Made by a program: the position numbers and the translations under genes. This document shows, in pieces, positions 7,599 to 15,405 of a stretch of DNA of 64,000 nucleotides. The stretch spans positions 1-64,000 of the IMG/VR virus record IMGVR_UViG_3300025809_002164; one strand, written 5' to 3'. How positions within the stretch are numbered: the first letter of the stretch is position 1; each line of letters opens with the position of its first letter. Source of the DNA: a virus. The notes under the pieces are model-generated. The model did not search any database. It was given only the letters and a program-made list of their open reading frames with translations, and was not told the origin of the DNA.

Positions 7599-7607
7599 AT
7601 GTATGAT

Positions 7608-7636
7608 ATAATAACGCTGTTTTATTTGTTTGTCAA
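7608..7636 (-). promoter_or_regulatory. Promoter for the 7.6-5.7 kb operon
   Basis: TTGACA (7631-7636), 17-base spacer and TATTAT (7608-7613) on the minus strand, 9 bases before the ATG at 7598. This is one of the best matches to the sigma70 consensus in the window. Confidence 0.8.
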
Positions 7637-7649
7637 GCTTTTAAATTAA

Positions 7650-8096
7650 TTAATTTCTTCTTAGCCACCAAGACTTTAAGTATTTGATATCTGCACTGCT
7701 GAATCTATTGATGGGTATGTCGAAGTAAGACCCTTTGTCGTTTTTAATTTTAGCACTCTTCTTAATTTTATTAATGGAGATCAACCTGCCATTAAATGAC
7801 TGACCGCCCTTGCTCGTGAATGACCGAATTTTATTGGAGTTATTTGAGGAGTTGGACTTTGAGTTTGAGTTTGACTTTTTAAGGTTATTTTGCGATTGCG
7901 GCCTAGGAGCTCTGTAACTGTTCGTGCTTGGCATCAAATAAGACCCGCTGTTGGTCATGAGGGGTGTTTGTTTTCTTAAATTAGGGCTCTTGAAGGTAAT
8001 GCATCCTGTTGAGGGTGTCGAGTCAAGAATCATGACGACTTTGCCTGAAGTAGTTTGAATAAGTATTAATAGAGGGATTGTAATTATTTTAATCAT
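7650..8096 (-). CDS. Secreted protein with SHD1-like C-terminal domain
   Basis: Starting at the ATG at 8096, chosen because of the promoter at 8106-8135, gives 148 residues. There is a hydrophobic N-terminus (MIKIITIPLLILIQ), a low-complexity Asn/Ser/Lys linker, and a C-terminal segment running from IRSFTSKGGQSFNGRL to IPINRFSSADIKYLKSWW. The last part resembles the SLA1-homology-1-like domain frequent in secreted proteins of Planctomycetes and Verrucomicrobia. The frame is open to 8321, but that region belongs to the plus-strand sulfotransferase. Confidence 0.6.
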   Translation of the reverse strand: MIKIITIPLLILIQTTSGKVVMILDSTPSTGCITFKSPNLRKQTPLMTNSGSYLMPSTNSYRAPRPQSQNNLKKSNSNSKSNSSNNSNKIRSFTSKGGQSFNGRLISINKIKKSAKIKNDKGSYFDIPINRFSSADIKYLKSWWLRRN

Positions 8097-8105
8097 TATG
8101 ACCCT

Positions 8106-8135
8106 ATCATAACAAAACCTATAGCTAAATGTCAA
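8106..8135 (-). promoter_or_regulatory. Promoter for SHD1-like gene
   Basis: TTGACA (8130-8135), 18-base spacer and TATGAT (8106-8111) on the minus strand, 9 bases from the ATG at 8096. The divergent sulfotransferase gene starts at 8157. No equally good plus-strand promoter was found in the gap. Confidence 0.7.
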
Positions 8136-8156
8136 GCTTTTTGTGTAAAATATATA

Positions 8157-8756
8157 ATGATATGCCATAAATATAAGACAATTTTTATTCATATCCCGAA
8201 AACTGGAGGAACTTCCATAGAATGTATGTTTGGGATGGTGAGATACATGGAGGGGAAAGTTGCGGCTTTCTCGGAGAATGTAGAAGGAAAGCATTTCACT
8301 TGCCATAGAGCTATGCAGCAATATGGGGATAATTTTGAAGAATATTACAAGTGGACAGTAGTTAGGAATCCTTGGACTAGAGATTTGTCAATATACAATA
8401 TGATGAAGGGGCAATTAAAGTATAGGCATATGAGCTTTGCTGAATTTCTGAACGAAGTAACAATTAAGGAAGTTAAGGCTGGCGAAAGGAATGTATTTAG
8501 GAATCAGACAGATTATATCTTAAATGATGGAGAAATTAAGGTGGATCAAATCATTCGATACGAAAATTTAAAGTATGGCTGGAATGAGGTTTGTAAGAAG
8601 CTAGGAAAGCCTCATGAAGAGCTGGTTCACTTAAGGAAAGCAAAAAAAAATCAATACTCTCAAGTGTTTAGCGGTGAAAATATTAAATTAATAGCTGAGC
8701 TAAGGAGGGAGGATATTCAACTTTTGGGCTATGAGCCGCCCTACATTATAGATTAA
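8157..8756 (+). CDS. Sulfotransferase (Sulfotransfer_2-like) 1
   Basis: 199 residues. The PAPS-binding 5'-phosphosulfate loop is HIPKTGGTSIE (about 13-23), and the 3'-phosphate site is WTVVRNPWTRDLSIYN. The family transfers sulfate from PAPS to carbohydrate hydroxyls. It is the only sulfotransferase of the island on the plus strand and lacks the C-terminal KHYTEYYDDET block shared by several others (it ends ELRREDIQLLGYEPP). It converges on the next gene with an 11-base overlap of stops. Confidence 0.85.
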   Translation: MICHKYKTIFIHIPKTGGTSIECMFGMVRYMEGKVAAFSENVEGKHFTCHRAMQQYGDNFEEYYKWTVVRNPWTRDLSIYNMMKGQLKYRHMSFAEFLNEVTIKEVKAGERNVFRNQTDYILNDGEIKVDQIIRYENLKYGWNEVCKKLGKPHEELVHLRKAKKNQYSQVFSGENIKLIAELRREDIQLLGYEPPYIID

Positions 8757-9471
8757 GATATTTTTTAAATAAAAACCTTTTACCTGTTGTTATTGTATGA
8801 TGTATGTACCATTGAATTTCGCTTGGTAACTTGAGCTTTAGTTTGTCAAATTCATCGAATGCTGTTTTTTTATTATAATTGGTAGCTTTGGGGTGATCTA
8901 TATGGTGGTTACTATCCCTGATGACTGGTAGACCTAAAATGTAAGAAATGGCGCACAGAACTATGTCCCAACCCCATCCGGTAGTATTACCGACGAAGCA
9001 TTCGTTTATTTTATTATTAAATAAATAATTAATTACTTTTGGGTGAATAAACCAGACAGTCTCATCTCCGTTAGCTATCACTTTTATATTTGGTTCTGGA
9101 GCCTCGACACTTTCTATGGTGGTAATTTTATCGTCGTACCATTCTACATTTTTTACTTTCGGGTAATAAATACCAGCATTATACTTAGACATGTAATGGC
9201 CTGAGTCTTTAATGAGTTGGGGCCAATTGCTGTATGATGTGTCGCCTTGAACATGAAAGAACACACTTTCGCCATCGTGAAGCTCGAGAGCTTTCAGGAA
9301 TTGAGAAGTAAAATAAGCGCTCTCTCCTATGTTGTGCCAGTAAGGTTTGAAGTTGTTTTCGTCGCTATTAATTACATGAACATGATCAATGCATGAATGT
9401 AAGGCTGACTCAATGCTTAATGTCGAGGAGAATTGATTACGCCAATTAAATATGAATGATTGTGTTTTCAT
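8746..9471 (-). CDS. Glycosyltransferase-like protein (GT-A type)
   Basis: 241 residues. The segment FFHVQGDTSYSNWPQLI looks like a nucleotide-sugar/metal-binding turn, and GNTTGWGWDIVLCA resembles the GWGWD/E motif of several GT-A transferases. Its start overlaps the stop of the sulfotransferase at 9468 in an ATGA arrangement. It ends the minus-strand glycan operon. Donor and acceptor are unknown. Confidence 0.6.
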   Translation of the reverse strand: MKTQSFIFNWRNQFSSTLSIESALHSCIDHVHVINSDENNFKPYWHNIGESAYFTSQFLKALELHDGESVFFHVQGDTSYSNWPQLIKDSGHYMSKYNAGIYYPKVKNVEWYDDKITTIESVEAPEPNIKVIANGDETVWFIHPKVINYLFNNKINECFVGNTTGWGWDIVLCAISYILGLPVIRDSNHHIDHPKATNYNKKTAFDEFDKLKLKLPSEIQWYIHHTITTGKRFLFKKYLNL

Positions 9472-9665
9472 AACCCAAATTTATACCCGAAATACTCAAT
9501 GTCTTTTGCGTATTTTTCCGCAACGATCTCCCTTGTTTCATCATCGTAGTATTCGGTGTAGTGTTTGTGGTTGCTTTTGTTTTCGTGTGGAAGTTGCCGC
9601 CTTGACATTTTAGCTTTATCACAAATTGCATTGAAATCTTGCTGGAGATTTTCAAATTTACCAAC
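9468..9665 (-). repeat. Sulfotransferase 3' repeat R1
   Basis: The 3' about 200 bases of this gene form a direct repeat with R2-R5. Positions 9475-9530 are identical over 56 bases to 14822-14877. A 38-base core is also identical at 12814-12851. Confidence 0.85.
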
Positions 9666-10046
9666 GTAATCCACCATCAGGCGGTCGTTATTTAAAATGA
9701 ATTCAGATTGATTTTCAATTGACAGATAAAATTGAAAGAAATTATCCTTATAGTCATTACCTTTACAGTGATTCAAAAATTTTATCCAATTTAAAAATGA
9801 ACTCCCATGACCAAACATTTCGTAATTATTCTTTAGTCTAAAGAAATAATAAGAAAGACTTCTATCCCAGGGATTCCTTACAAATGAAAACTTAAAATAT
9901 GATTTGAGGTGTTTTGCATCATATTCGTGAGCCATTAGATGTTTCTCCTTGCCATATAATTTGGATGCACAAAACAAGCTCTCGATGCTCGTACCTCCAG
10001 TTTTAGGAATGTGTACAAAAATTATTTTTTTATCATGGTTGATCAT
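9468..10046 (-). CDS. Sulfotransferase 2 (with shared C-terminal block)
   Basis: 192 residues. PAPS-binding motifs are VHIPKTGGTSIE and FVRNPWDRSLSYY. The C-terminal 33 residues (HKHYTEYYDDETREIVAEKY, then AKDIEYFGYKFG) are shared with four other island sulfotransferases almost identically at the DNA level. It lies between two glycosyltransferase genes. Confidence 0.9.
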   Translation of the reverse strand: MINHDKKIIFVHIPKTGGTSIESLFCASKLYGKEKHLMAHEYDAKHLKSYFKFSFVRNPWDRSLSYYFFRLKNNYEMFGHGSSFLNWIKFLNHCKGNDYKDNFFQFYLSIENQSEFILNNDRLMVDYVGKFENLQQDFNAICDKAKMSRRQLPHENKSNHKHYTEYYDDETREIVAEKYAKDIEYFGYKFGL

Positions 10047-10047
10047 T

Positions 10048-10809
10048 TTATAAAAACCAACAATTATGCTTGATCATTTTTTCGATTTTTGACTGCTTGC
10101 CAGAACTAATGCTGTTGAAGTGAATTATTTTACAAGTGTTAATTATTTCCTCGTGATGATTATAAAACCATTCTCCGTTAGGATATTCATCTCTATTTAA
10201 TAATTCTATATTTATAACATTCTCATCAACTAGGGATCTTAATATTTTTTGATCACAAATATTAAAATAATCTCTACTCAATAAATAATCTTCATTAAAA
10301 ATTTTTTTTATTATTGGGTATGATTCGTGATGTATTGCGCAAAATCCAGCGCACAAAAGATTTGGTTGTCCTTCTTGAAAAATAAAATCAATTTTATTTG
10401 CGTCGAGTTGAGAAAGTAAATTTTGTTCGAAATTTTGTTTAACTATTATGTCTGTATCAAGTTTAATTAAAGATCGCCCGCTAGATAAAATGTCAAGCGC
10501 AATTTCCCATACTGGCCAATTTAATGCATTAAATTCGGGGGTACTCCAAAAGCTATATTCGGATGTTAGGTTTTGTGTGATATTTAATTTATGGTTTACC
10601 CCTTCGTAATAGTTTACTACATCGCAGTGATCTGACATATATTCTAAAGAATGTTGATCGAGAGCAAAAAATACAATAGGAAAATCTAATCGTTTGCAAC
10701 TCTCTATTAAGTTATGAGCAAGATCAATTCCTCCAAAATTTGAACAGCAATAATTTACTGAATATCTTGGATACTGTTCTATAAATAAATTTATGTTTTT
10801 ATAGATCAT
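10048..10809 (-). CDS. Glycosyltransferase (nucleotide-diphospho-sugar transferase-like)
   Basis: 253 residues. The DXD motif is in LIKLDTDIIVKQNF. A following CAGFCAIHH segment and an acidic NICDQKILRSL match the layout of nucleotide-diphospho-sugar transferase-type GT-A proteins. It transfers an unknown sugar onto a phage or host glycan. It overlaps the next gene upstream by 11 bases. Confidence 0.7.
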   Translation of the reverse strand: MIYKNINLFIEQYPRYSVNYCCSNFGGIDLAHNLIESCKRLDFPIVFFALDQHSLEYMSDHCDVVNYYEGVNHKLNITQNLTSEYSFWSTPEFNALNWPVWEIALDILSSGRSLIKLDTDIIVKQNFEQNLLSQLDANKIDFIFQEGQPNLLCAGFCAIHHESYPIIKKIFNEDYLLSRDYFNICDQKILRSLVDENVINIELLNRDEYPNGEWFYNHHEEIINTCKIIHFNSISSGKQSKIEKMIKHNCWFL

Positions 10810-11509
10810 TCTTGGAGATCACTCTTACTTTTAGATTAGGGTTTACTTTGTTAATAAAGTTTTTATTTAATTTTCTGCCGTGCAATATTTTAATTTTATC
10901 TCTAGCTAGGTTTGCTGGAAAATCAGTGCGTAGGTTATAATTATTCGGTAATGTACAAACATTAGCTTTGTGTTTAAAAACAGATTCCAAAAAAGGAGTC
11001 TGATCATTTCCTGCAAGATTTAAATCTAGTCGATCTCGGTAAAATTTTAACCAATCATCGATAACATTTTGGCAAAGTTCACTGGAATTATAACCCAACA
11101 CTCCAGTGTTGTATGGCAGATAACCTACTAGCTCTTGACCTTTAATTCTTGGCCAATTATAATCCATTGGACCTGTCGCCGCGCAAAAATCGAAATGATC
11201 TAAAATTTTAAAAAGCTCTGAAAAATTGTCAAGTATAATAGTGTCCGTGTCAAGGAAAATAGATTTTTCATATATGCTAAACTTTAAGTGTTTAGGCTTA
11301 TTTAAAAGCATTGCACGCCAGTCACCAAAAGAACTTTCTGTTTTTATTATATTAAGATTGTCAATCGAGACTTTTAGATTTGTAATTAAGGTGACATCTC
11401 CGCTATAAAATTGCCTCAATGAATTATATGATTTTCTAAACTCATCGATGTATTTTCCGGATTCATCGATCACTAGATATACTATACCTTCTTTTGAGAG
11501 TTTTTTCAT
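10799..11509 (-). CDS. Glycosyltransferase (GT8-like)
   Basis: 236 residues. EKSIFLDTDTIILDNF carries the DXD motif. LPYNTGVLGYNSS, GNDQTPFLES and a C-terminal ILHGRKLN (the metal-binding His of GT8) follow in the right order. GT8 enzymes are retaining transferases such as glycogenin and LPS galactosyltransferases. The start overlaps the stop of sulfotransferase 3 (ATGA). Confidence 0.75.
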   Translation of the reverse strand: MKKLSKEGIVYLVIDESGKYIDEFRKSYNSLRQFYSGDVTLITNLKVSIDNLNIIKTESSFGDWRAMLLNKPKHLKFSIYEKSIFLDTDTIILDNFSELFKILDHFDFCAATGPMDYNWPRIKGQELVGYLPYNTGVLGYNSSELCQNVIDDWLKFYRDRLDLNLAGNDQTPFLESVFKHKANVCTLPNNYNLRTDFPANLARDKIKILHGRKLNKNFINKVNPNLKVRVISKNDL

Positions 11510-11700
11510 TTAAATTTATAATCAAAATACTCTATATCTTTGGCATATTTTTTGGCAACAATCTCGCAAGTTTCATCATTGTAGTATTCTGAATAGTGTT
11601 TGTGGGAAGATTTGTTTTCGTGTGGCAAATTGAAATTAGGAATATTTGAAATTGAGCAGATTTTAGATATATCTTCTTGGAGGAATTCTGTTTTTCCAAC
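11506..11700 (-). repeat. Sulfotransferase 3' repeat R2 (diverged)
   Basis: The same C-terminal block as R1, R3, R4 and R5, but with many synonymous and some amino-acid changes. It is the oldest or least-converted copy. Confidence 0.65.
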
Positions 11701-12096
11701 ATAATCTATAACTTGTTGATTATTTTTATAAATCCAGAAATGTTGAGGCTTTAAATGCTGTACCGAATTTATTGCGTCATCATTTAATTTATGCAAAACA
11801 AAATCTTCAAACGATTCTGAAGGTGTTCGCATATACTTGTTGTAGTGAAATGCATTTTTGTGATTGTGTCCTCCCGATTTGAGAAAAAAGAAAGCAGAGA
11901 CTAAACGATCAAAAGGATTTCTTACAAAAGAAAAAGAAAAATAATTTTTGTAGGAATTATCATATGGAAAAGGTTTTTTGAGTTTTGCTTCGCCGTGACC
12001 AAAGTATTCAATTTCTTTCAGATTTAAGTCTCGCAAAGCTTGCCACAATGAACATCCCGCGCATTTTGGAATATGTACGAATATAGCTTTTTTCAT
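11506..12096 (-). CDS. Sulfotransferase 3 (with shared C-terminal block)
   Basis: 196 residues with VHIPKCAGCSLWQAL (PAPS loop, Cys variant) and FVRNPFDRLVSAF. The C-terminus KHYSEYYNDETCEIVAKKYA is a diverged copy of the shared block. The stop and start overlap the neighbouring glycosyltransferase genes on both sides. Confidence 0.85.
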   Translation of the reverse strand: MKKAIFVHIPKCAGCSLWQALRDLNLKEIEYFGHGEAKLKKPFPYDNSYKNYFSFSFVRNPFDRLVSAFFFLKSGGHNHKNAFHYNKYMRTPSESFEDFVLHKLNDDAINSVQHLKPQHFWIYKNNQQVIDYVGKTEFLQEDISKICSISNIPNFNLPHENKSSHKHYSEYYNDETCEIVAKKYAKDIEYFDYKFK

Positions 12097-12791
12097 TAAT
12101 CGACTCTATGTTTAATTGGGTGATATATTCCAGGAGTGTTTCCGATTTCCATTTCCAAATGATCAACAAAAGGCAGATCAATTTCTCCAATTCTAGCTCC
12201 TTCTAGGTTTGCAATTGTTGGTAATCTAAGTTCGGAAATTATATCTTTTTCATACAGGTGCAGCCATTTTGAACTAAAGATAAGATCTAATAAAGATTTT
12301 CTTACAAGAAAAAATCCAAAAGAAATCAAGCCGACTGCGGTTTGATTGTTTTTTAAATTAAAATGATCCACTTCATTCCACCAAACCCAATTGTCTGCAC
12401 TCCAGTTTGAGACTTTCATTCCTTTAGGTTCCCATTTATTGCGAATATTAGGATTCTCAAGAAACATTGTGCTTCCAGCTAAATCTAAATCATTTGGCAG
12501 TTCGGGTATAGGACTCGATATGAATGTATCCCATTCGATCAATGCTACCACATCACCCTTAACATTTTGCTTGTTTTTTTGCCACCAATAAAATAACGGC
12601 TTATCGCCGTTTCTCCAGTTATATCTTTTTCCTTGTGGAGCATCTTCGCCCACAACAATATGTATATCTGTAGAGGGGTTACTTAGAGAAATGTGTTTAA
12701 GATGCGGTGATAGTATACTGTTGGTTGATTGATCAACATAAGTACTAATAATAATAGACTGTCTGCAACAATTATTGGTCACTGTCTTCAT
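12096..12791 (-). CDS. Glycosyltransferase-like protein
   Basis: 231 residues. VALIEWDTFISSPIP has an acidic metal-binding turn preceded by hydrophobic strands, as in GT-A folds. Later segments (FGFFLVRKSLLDLI, LPTIANLEGARIGEIDLPF) look like acceptor-side loops. There is no close family assignment. Gene order is sulfotransferase-glycosyltransferase, as in neighbouring cassettes. Confidence 0.55.
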   Translation of the reverse strand: MKTVTNNCCRQSIIISTYVDQSTNSILSPHLKHISLSNPSTDIHIVVGEDAPQGKRYNWRNGDKPLFYWWQKNKQNVKGDVVALIEWDTFISSPIPELPNDLDLAGSTMFLENPNIRNKWEPKGMKVSNWSADNWVWWNEVDHFNLKNNQTAVGLISFGFFLVRKSLLDLIFSSKWLHLYEKDIISELRLPTIANLEGARIGEIDLPFVDHLEMEIGNTPGIYHPIKHRVD

Positions 12792-12794
12792 ATT

Positions 12795-12990
12795 TTATTC
12801 TCCAAACTCATAACCGAAATACTCAATGTCTTTTGCGTATTTTTCCGCAACAATAGATTTTGTTTCGTCATCGTAGTATTCGGTGTAGTGTTTGTGTTTA
12901 GTTTTGTATGCATGAGGAAGTTGCTCTCTGGCAATCCCTATTTTGTCGCAGGCGGTATCAAAATCTTCTTGAAGGTTTTCAAAACGACCT
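12795..12990 (-). repeat. Sulfotransferase 3' repeat R3
   Basis: Shares 38 identical bases (12814-12851) with R1 and R5, and a second near-identical stretch encoding HYTEYYDDET around 12865-12900. Confidence 0.85.
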
Positions 12991-13391
12991 ATGAAATTGA
13001 TTTGACGTATAGGGTGTAATGTATGCATATAATCAAGACCGTGATAATAATCACCCTTATTAGGGTTATGCTTCGATCTGGATTTTGGCCATTCGGTAAA
13101 CTTTTTTAAAAATGTTTTAAAGTCTACTCCTTTGTAAAAATCTTTTACTCTCTTTACGGGGTACTCATGTTCAGTGTTTGTAAACCACTTGTATTCCGAT
13201 ACGATTTTATCATATGGATTTCTAACAAATGCGAACTTAAAGTAGTTATTATATTTTGCATTTAACTCTTGGTGGGATGTGTGATAATGTTGTTGATGTA
13301 CGAATGATTGTTTTTTTAAAATATGTTCTATACTCGTGCCTCCGCATTTTGGCACATGAATAAATACAGCTTTCAGTTTATTGCTTATCAT
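12795..13391 (-). CDS. Sulfotransferase 4 (with shared C-terminal block)
   Basis: 198 residues, PAPS motifs VHVPKCGGTSIE and FVRNPYDKIVSEY. The C-terminal KHKHYTEYYDDETKSIVAEK is the conserved block. The start overlaps the stop of the GT92-like gene by 14 bases. Confidence 0.9.
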   Translation of the reverse strand: MISNKLKAVFIHVPKCGGTSIEHILKKQSFVHQQHYHTSHQELNAKYNNYFKFAFVRNPYDKIVSEYKWFTNTEHEYPVKRVKDFYKGVDFKTFLKKFTEWPKSRSKHNPNKGDYYHGLDYMHTLHPIRQINFIGRFENLQEDFDTACDKIGIAREQLPHAYKTKHKHYTEYYDDETKSIVAEKYAKDIEYFGYEFGE

Positions 13392-14244
13392 TTTCTATTT
13401 TCCTCAAAAAAGTATCGTCATATATTTCTGGATAAGACGATGATTTTAAATCTTCAAAACTGTATCCGTCATTAATATACCAACCGTTGCTAATCAATTT
13501 GCTCTTAGCTTGTTCATCAGAAATGTACCTAAAGTGGTAACATAAAAACTCCCCATTTTCAATATCTTTGCTTCTTAAGTTTAGGAACCGACCATTCGCT
13601 AGTCTGCCGCCTGTTAAATCACAACCGTTAAAGTTGCACTTAAGTGGGTAAGGCTCATGATCTAATAGATACTTGAATTCGCTTGGTTTGAAAATAGTTT
13701 TATATTCGATTCCATCGTATCTGCATCTAAATTTTTGAACTGCGTGTGGGTGTCGTTTATCATGATCATGTCTATAAACTACCTCTTTTAATACACTTTT
13801 TGGATTTTTGCTTAATTTGGCTCCAGACATAAAAACCCAAGGAACACTAATGGAGTTAACATTCTCTCGAACTGTTCGCAAACGTTGCGCTATCGTTAAA
13901 TCGAATTGTTTTTTAGTCACCATGAATTCGTCTACATCACAATATATTAACCATTCGTAGTTTCCTTTAATCTTAGATCTGAATATTTTGTTTGACGGAG
14001 AATTTTTGTCTAGCTTACATTGTTGGGCGGTATTTGTGTTTTCGTAATTTCTTTTTTGGTAAATAATATTTACATTTTTATATTCTTTATTGCTCGCAAA
14101 ATCATATATAGATTTATCTTCGGAGTCATCATCTATTACATAAATTGAGTCAGCGCCTTGAGATAAATAGTAGTCAACCCATTCTTTGATGTAAAACTCG
14201 TCCCTACATCGAGTTAGTATTGATAAAAATTTTTTATTTTTCAT
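13378..14244 (-). CDS. Glycosyltransferase (GT92/DUF23-like)
   Basis: 288 residues. The start LSILTRCRDEFYIKEWVDYY plus the ADSIYVIDDDSEDKS and LIYCDVDEFMV motifs are typical of GT92/Glyco_tranf_2_4 proteins, whose members transfer galactose to fucose or other core residues. The second DXD (DVDEF) is the predicted metal site. It lies between sulfotransferases 4 and 5. Confidence 0.8.
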   Translation of the reverse strand: MKNKKFLSILTRCRDEFYIKEWVDYYLSQGADSIYVIDDDSEDKSIYDFASNKEYKNVNIIYQKRNYENTNTAQQCKLDKNSPSNKIFRSKIKGNYEWLIYCDVDEFMVTKKQFDLTIAQRLRTVRENVNSISVPWVFMSGAKLSKNPKSVLKEVVYRHDHDKRHPHAVQKFRCRYDGIEYKTIFKPSEFKYLLDHEPYPLKCNFNGCDLTGGRLANGRFLNLRSKDIENGEFLCYHFRYISDEQAKSKLISNGWYINDGYSFEDLKSSSYPEIYDDTFLRKIENDKQ

Positions 14245-14250
14245 ATGTAT

Positions 14251-14445
14251 TTATTCTTTAAATTTGTAACCAAAGTACTCAATGTCTCGTGCATATTTTT
14301 CCGCAACAATTTGCCGTGTTTCGTCGTCGTAGTATTCGGTGTAGTGTTTGTGTTTGGACTTGTTTTTGTGTGGAAGTTGTTGTCGTGAAATACCAATTTT
14401 GTCGCAGATGATGTTGAAGTCTTCTTGGTAATTTTCAAATCTCCC
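14251..14445 (-). repeat. Sulfotransferase 3' repeat R4
   Basis: Homologous to R1, R3 and R5. It also shares the upstream segment encoding CDKIGIxRQQLPHxNKSKHK with R5, so the repeat extends to about 195 bases. Confidence 0.8.
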
Positions 14446-14808
14446 GATAAAATCCATGTCTACGTCATTATTTTGATTTACAAAATATTTTGTCAATGGC
14501 TGACAATATTTCATGACACCTTTGTTTTTTAATTTAACAGAGCTCTTGAAGGAATGTTTAGCAAGTTCGATATCAGGATCTACCAATTTTCCTTGTGTTC
14601 TTCCATGATATACGGAAACTAACCTATCAAATGGATTTCTAGCAAACCCGAATTTGAAATAATCATTATATTGATATGGGTATTTTATTTGATATTTTCT
14701 TAAATAAATGTGATCTACTTTTATATACCCTTGAAAGAGGTATTCTATACTATTACCACCACATTTATTGGGGTGAATGAAAATAAATTTATGTTCATCG
14801 TTTATCAT
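14251..14808 (-). CDS. Sulfotransferase 5 (with shared C-terminal block)
   Basis: 185 residues. The PAPS loop is IHPNKCGGNSIEYLF, a variant with Asn for Pro-adjacent Ile. The second motif is FARNPFDRLVSVY. The C-terminus KHYTEYYDDETRQIVAEKYA is the conserved block. It lies directly beside sulfotransferase 6, so two sulfotransferases are adjacent here without a glycosyltransferase between them. Confidence 0.85.
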   Translation of the reverse strand: MINDEHKFIFIHPNKCGGNSIEYLFQGYIKVDHIYLRKYQIKYPYQYNDYFKFGFARNPFDRLVSVYHGRTQGKLVDPDIELAKHSFKSSVKLKNKGVMKYCQPLTKYFVNQNNDVDMDFIGRFENYQEDFNIICDKIGISRQQLPHKNKSKHKHYTEYYDDETRQIVAEKYARDIEYFGYKFKE

Positions 14809-14811
14809 ATT

Positions 14812-15010
14812 TTAATCTTCTCCAAATTTATACCCGAAATACTCAATGTCTTTTGCGTATTTTTCCGCAACGATCTCACGAGTTTCGTCATCGTAGTATT
14901 CAGTGTAGTGTTTATGTTTGGTTTTGTTCTCATGTGGGAGTTGTTGTTTTGGTATCCCGATTTTGTCGCAGATGATGTTGAAGTCTTCTTCGAGGTTTTC
15001 AAATTTTCCA
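14812..15010 (-). repeat. Sulfotransferase 3' repeat R5
   Basis: Positions 14822-14877 are identical to 9475-9530 in R1 over 56 bases, about 5.3 kb apart and in the same orientation. Confidence 0.85.
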
Positions 15011-15405
15011 ATGAAATTTATTTTATCATTTATGAATTGATGTTGATGCATACAGTGATTACCCATTACTCCATTTTTATTTTTTTTTGCTAGCTGTATT
15101 AGTTCTTTTTTTATGTCGTTACTTAATTTTAAATACTTTTTTAAGTAAAAATATTCAGATACCAAACGGTCAAAAGGATTTCTTACAAAAGCAAAAGAGT
15201 AAAACTTTTTCAAGTTAGGGTAAAGCACTTTCGATTTCTCTATATCGTCTAAAGTGCAATGATTTAATGGATAATGTAATTTTAGATTATGAGGCCAAGT
15301 ATTCCCCCTAAAAATACAACTACCATCTACCAAACTTTCTTCTAAAGTTGTTCCGCCGCATTTGGGGATGTGAATGAAAATAAATTTATGTTTTAATGAA
15401 ATCAT
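14812..15405 (-). CDS. Sulfotransferase 6 (with shared C-terminal block)
   Basis: 197 residues from the ATG at 15405. This start has the AAATATATG context and matches the MISxKHKFIFIHIPKCGG start of its paralogues; the frame is open to 15426. PAPS motifs are IHIPKCGGTTLEESL and FVRNPFDRLVSEYF. The C-terminus KHYTEYYDDETREIVAEKYA is the conserved block. It overlaps the GT31-like gene by 20 bases. Confidence 0.9.
   Translation of the reverse strand: MISLKHKFIFIHIPKCGGTTLEESLVDGSCIFRGNTWPHNLKLHYPLNHCTLDDIEKSKVLYPNLKKFYSFAFVRNPFDRLVSEYFYLKKYLKLSNDIKKELIQLAKKNKNGVMGNHCMHQHQFINDKINFIGKFENLEEDFNIICDKIGIPKQQLPHENKTKHKHYTEYYDDETREIVAEKYAKDIEYFGYKFGED

Noticed and set aside
7650-8321. Full-length 223-codon reading frame
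   Set aside because: Its first 75 codons overlap the plus-strand sulfotransferase and the divergent promoter; the start at 8096 agrees with the -10 box.
9468-15010. CRISPR array or diversity-generating retroelement
   Set aside because: The repeats are few, about 200 bases long, inside genes and irregularly spaced; no reverse transcriptase and no cas genes are seen.
9446-15011. Repeated short frames rich in Thr/Ser/Asn/Lys on the minus strand in the sulfotransferase repeats
   Set aside because: They are frame shadows of the conserved KHYTEYYDDET coding block; their similarity only reflects the DNA repeat.
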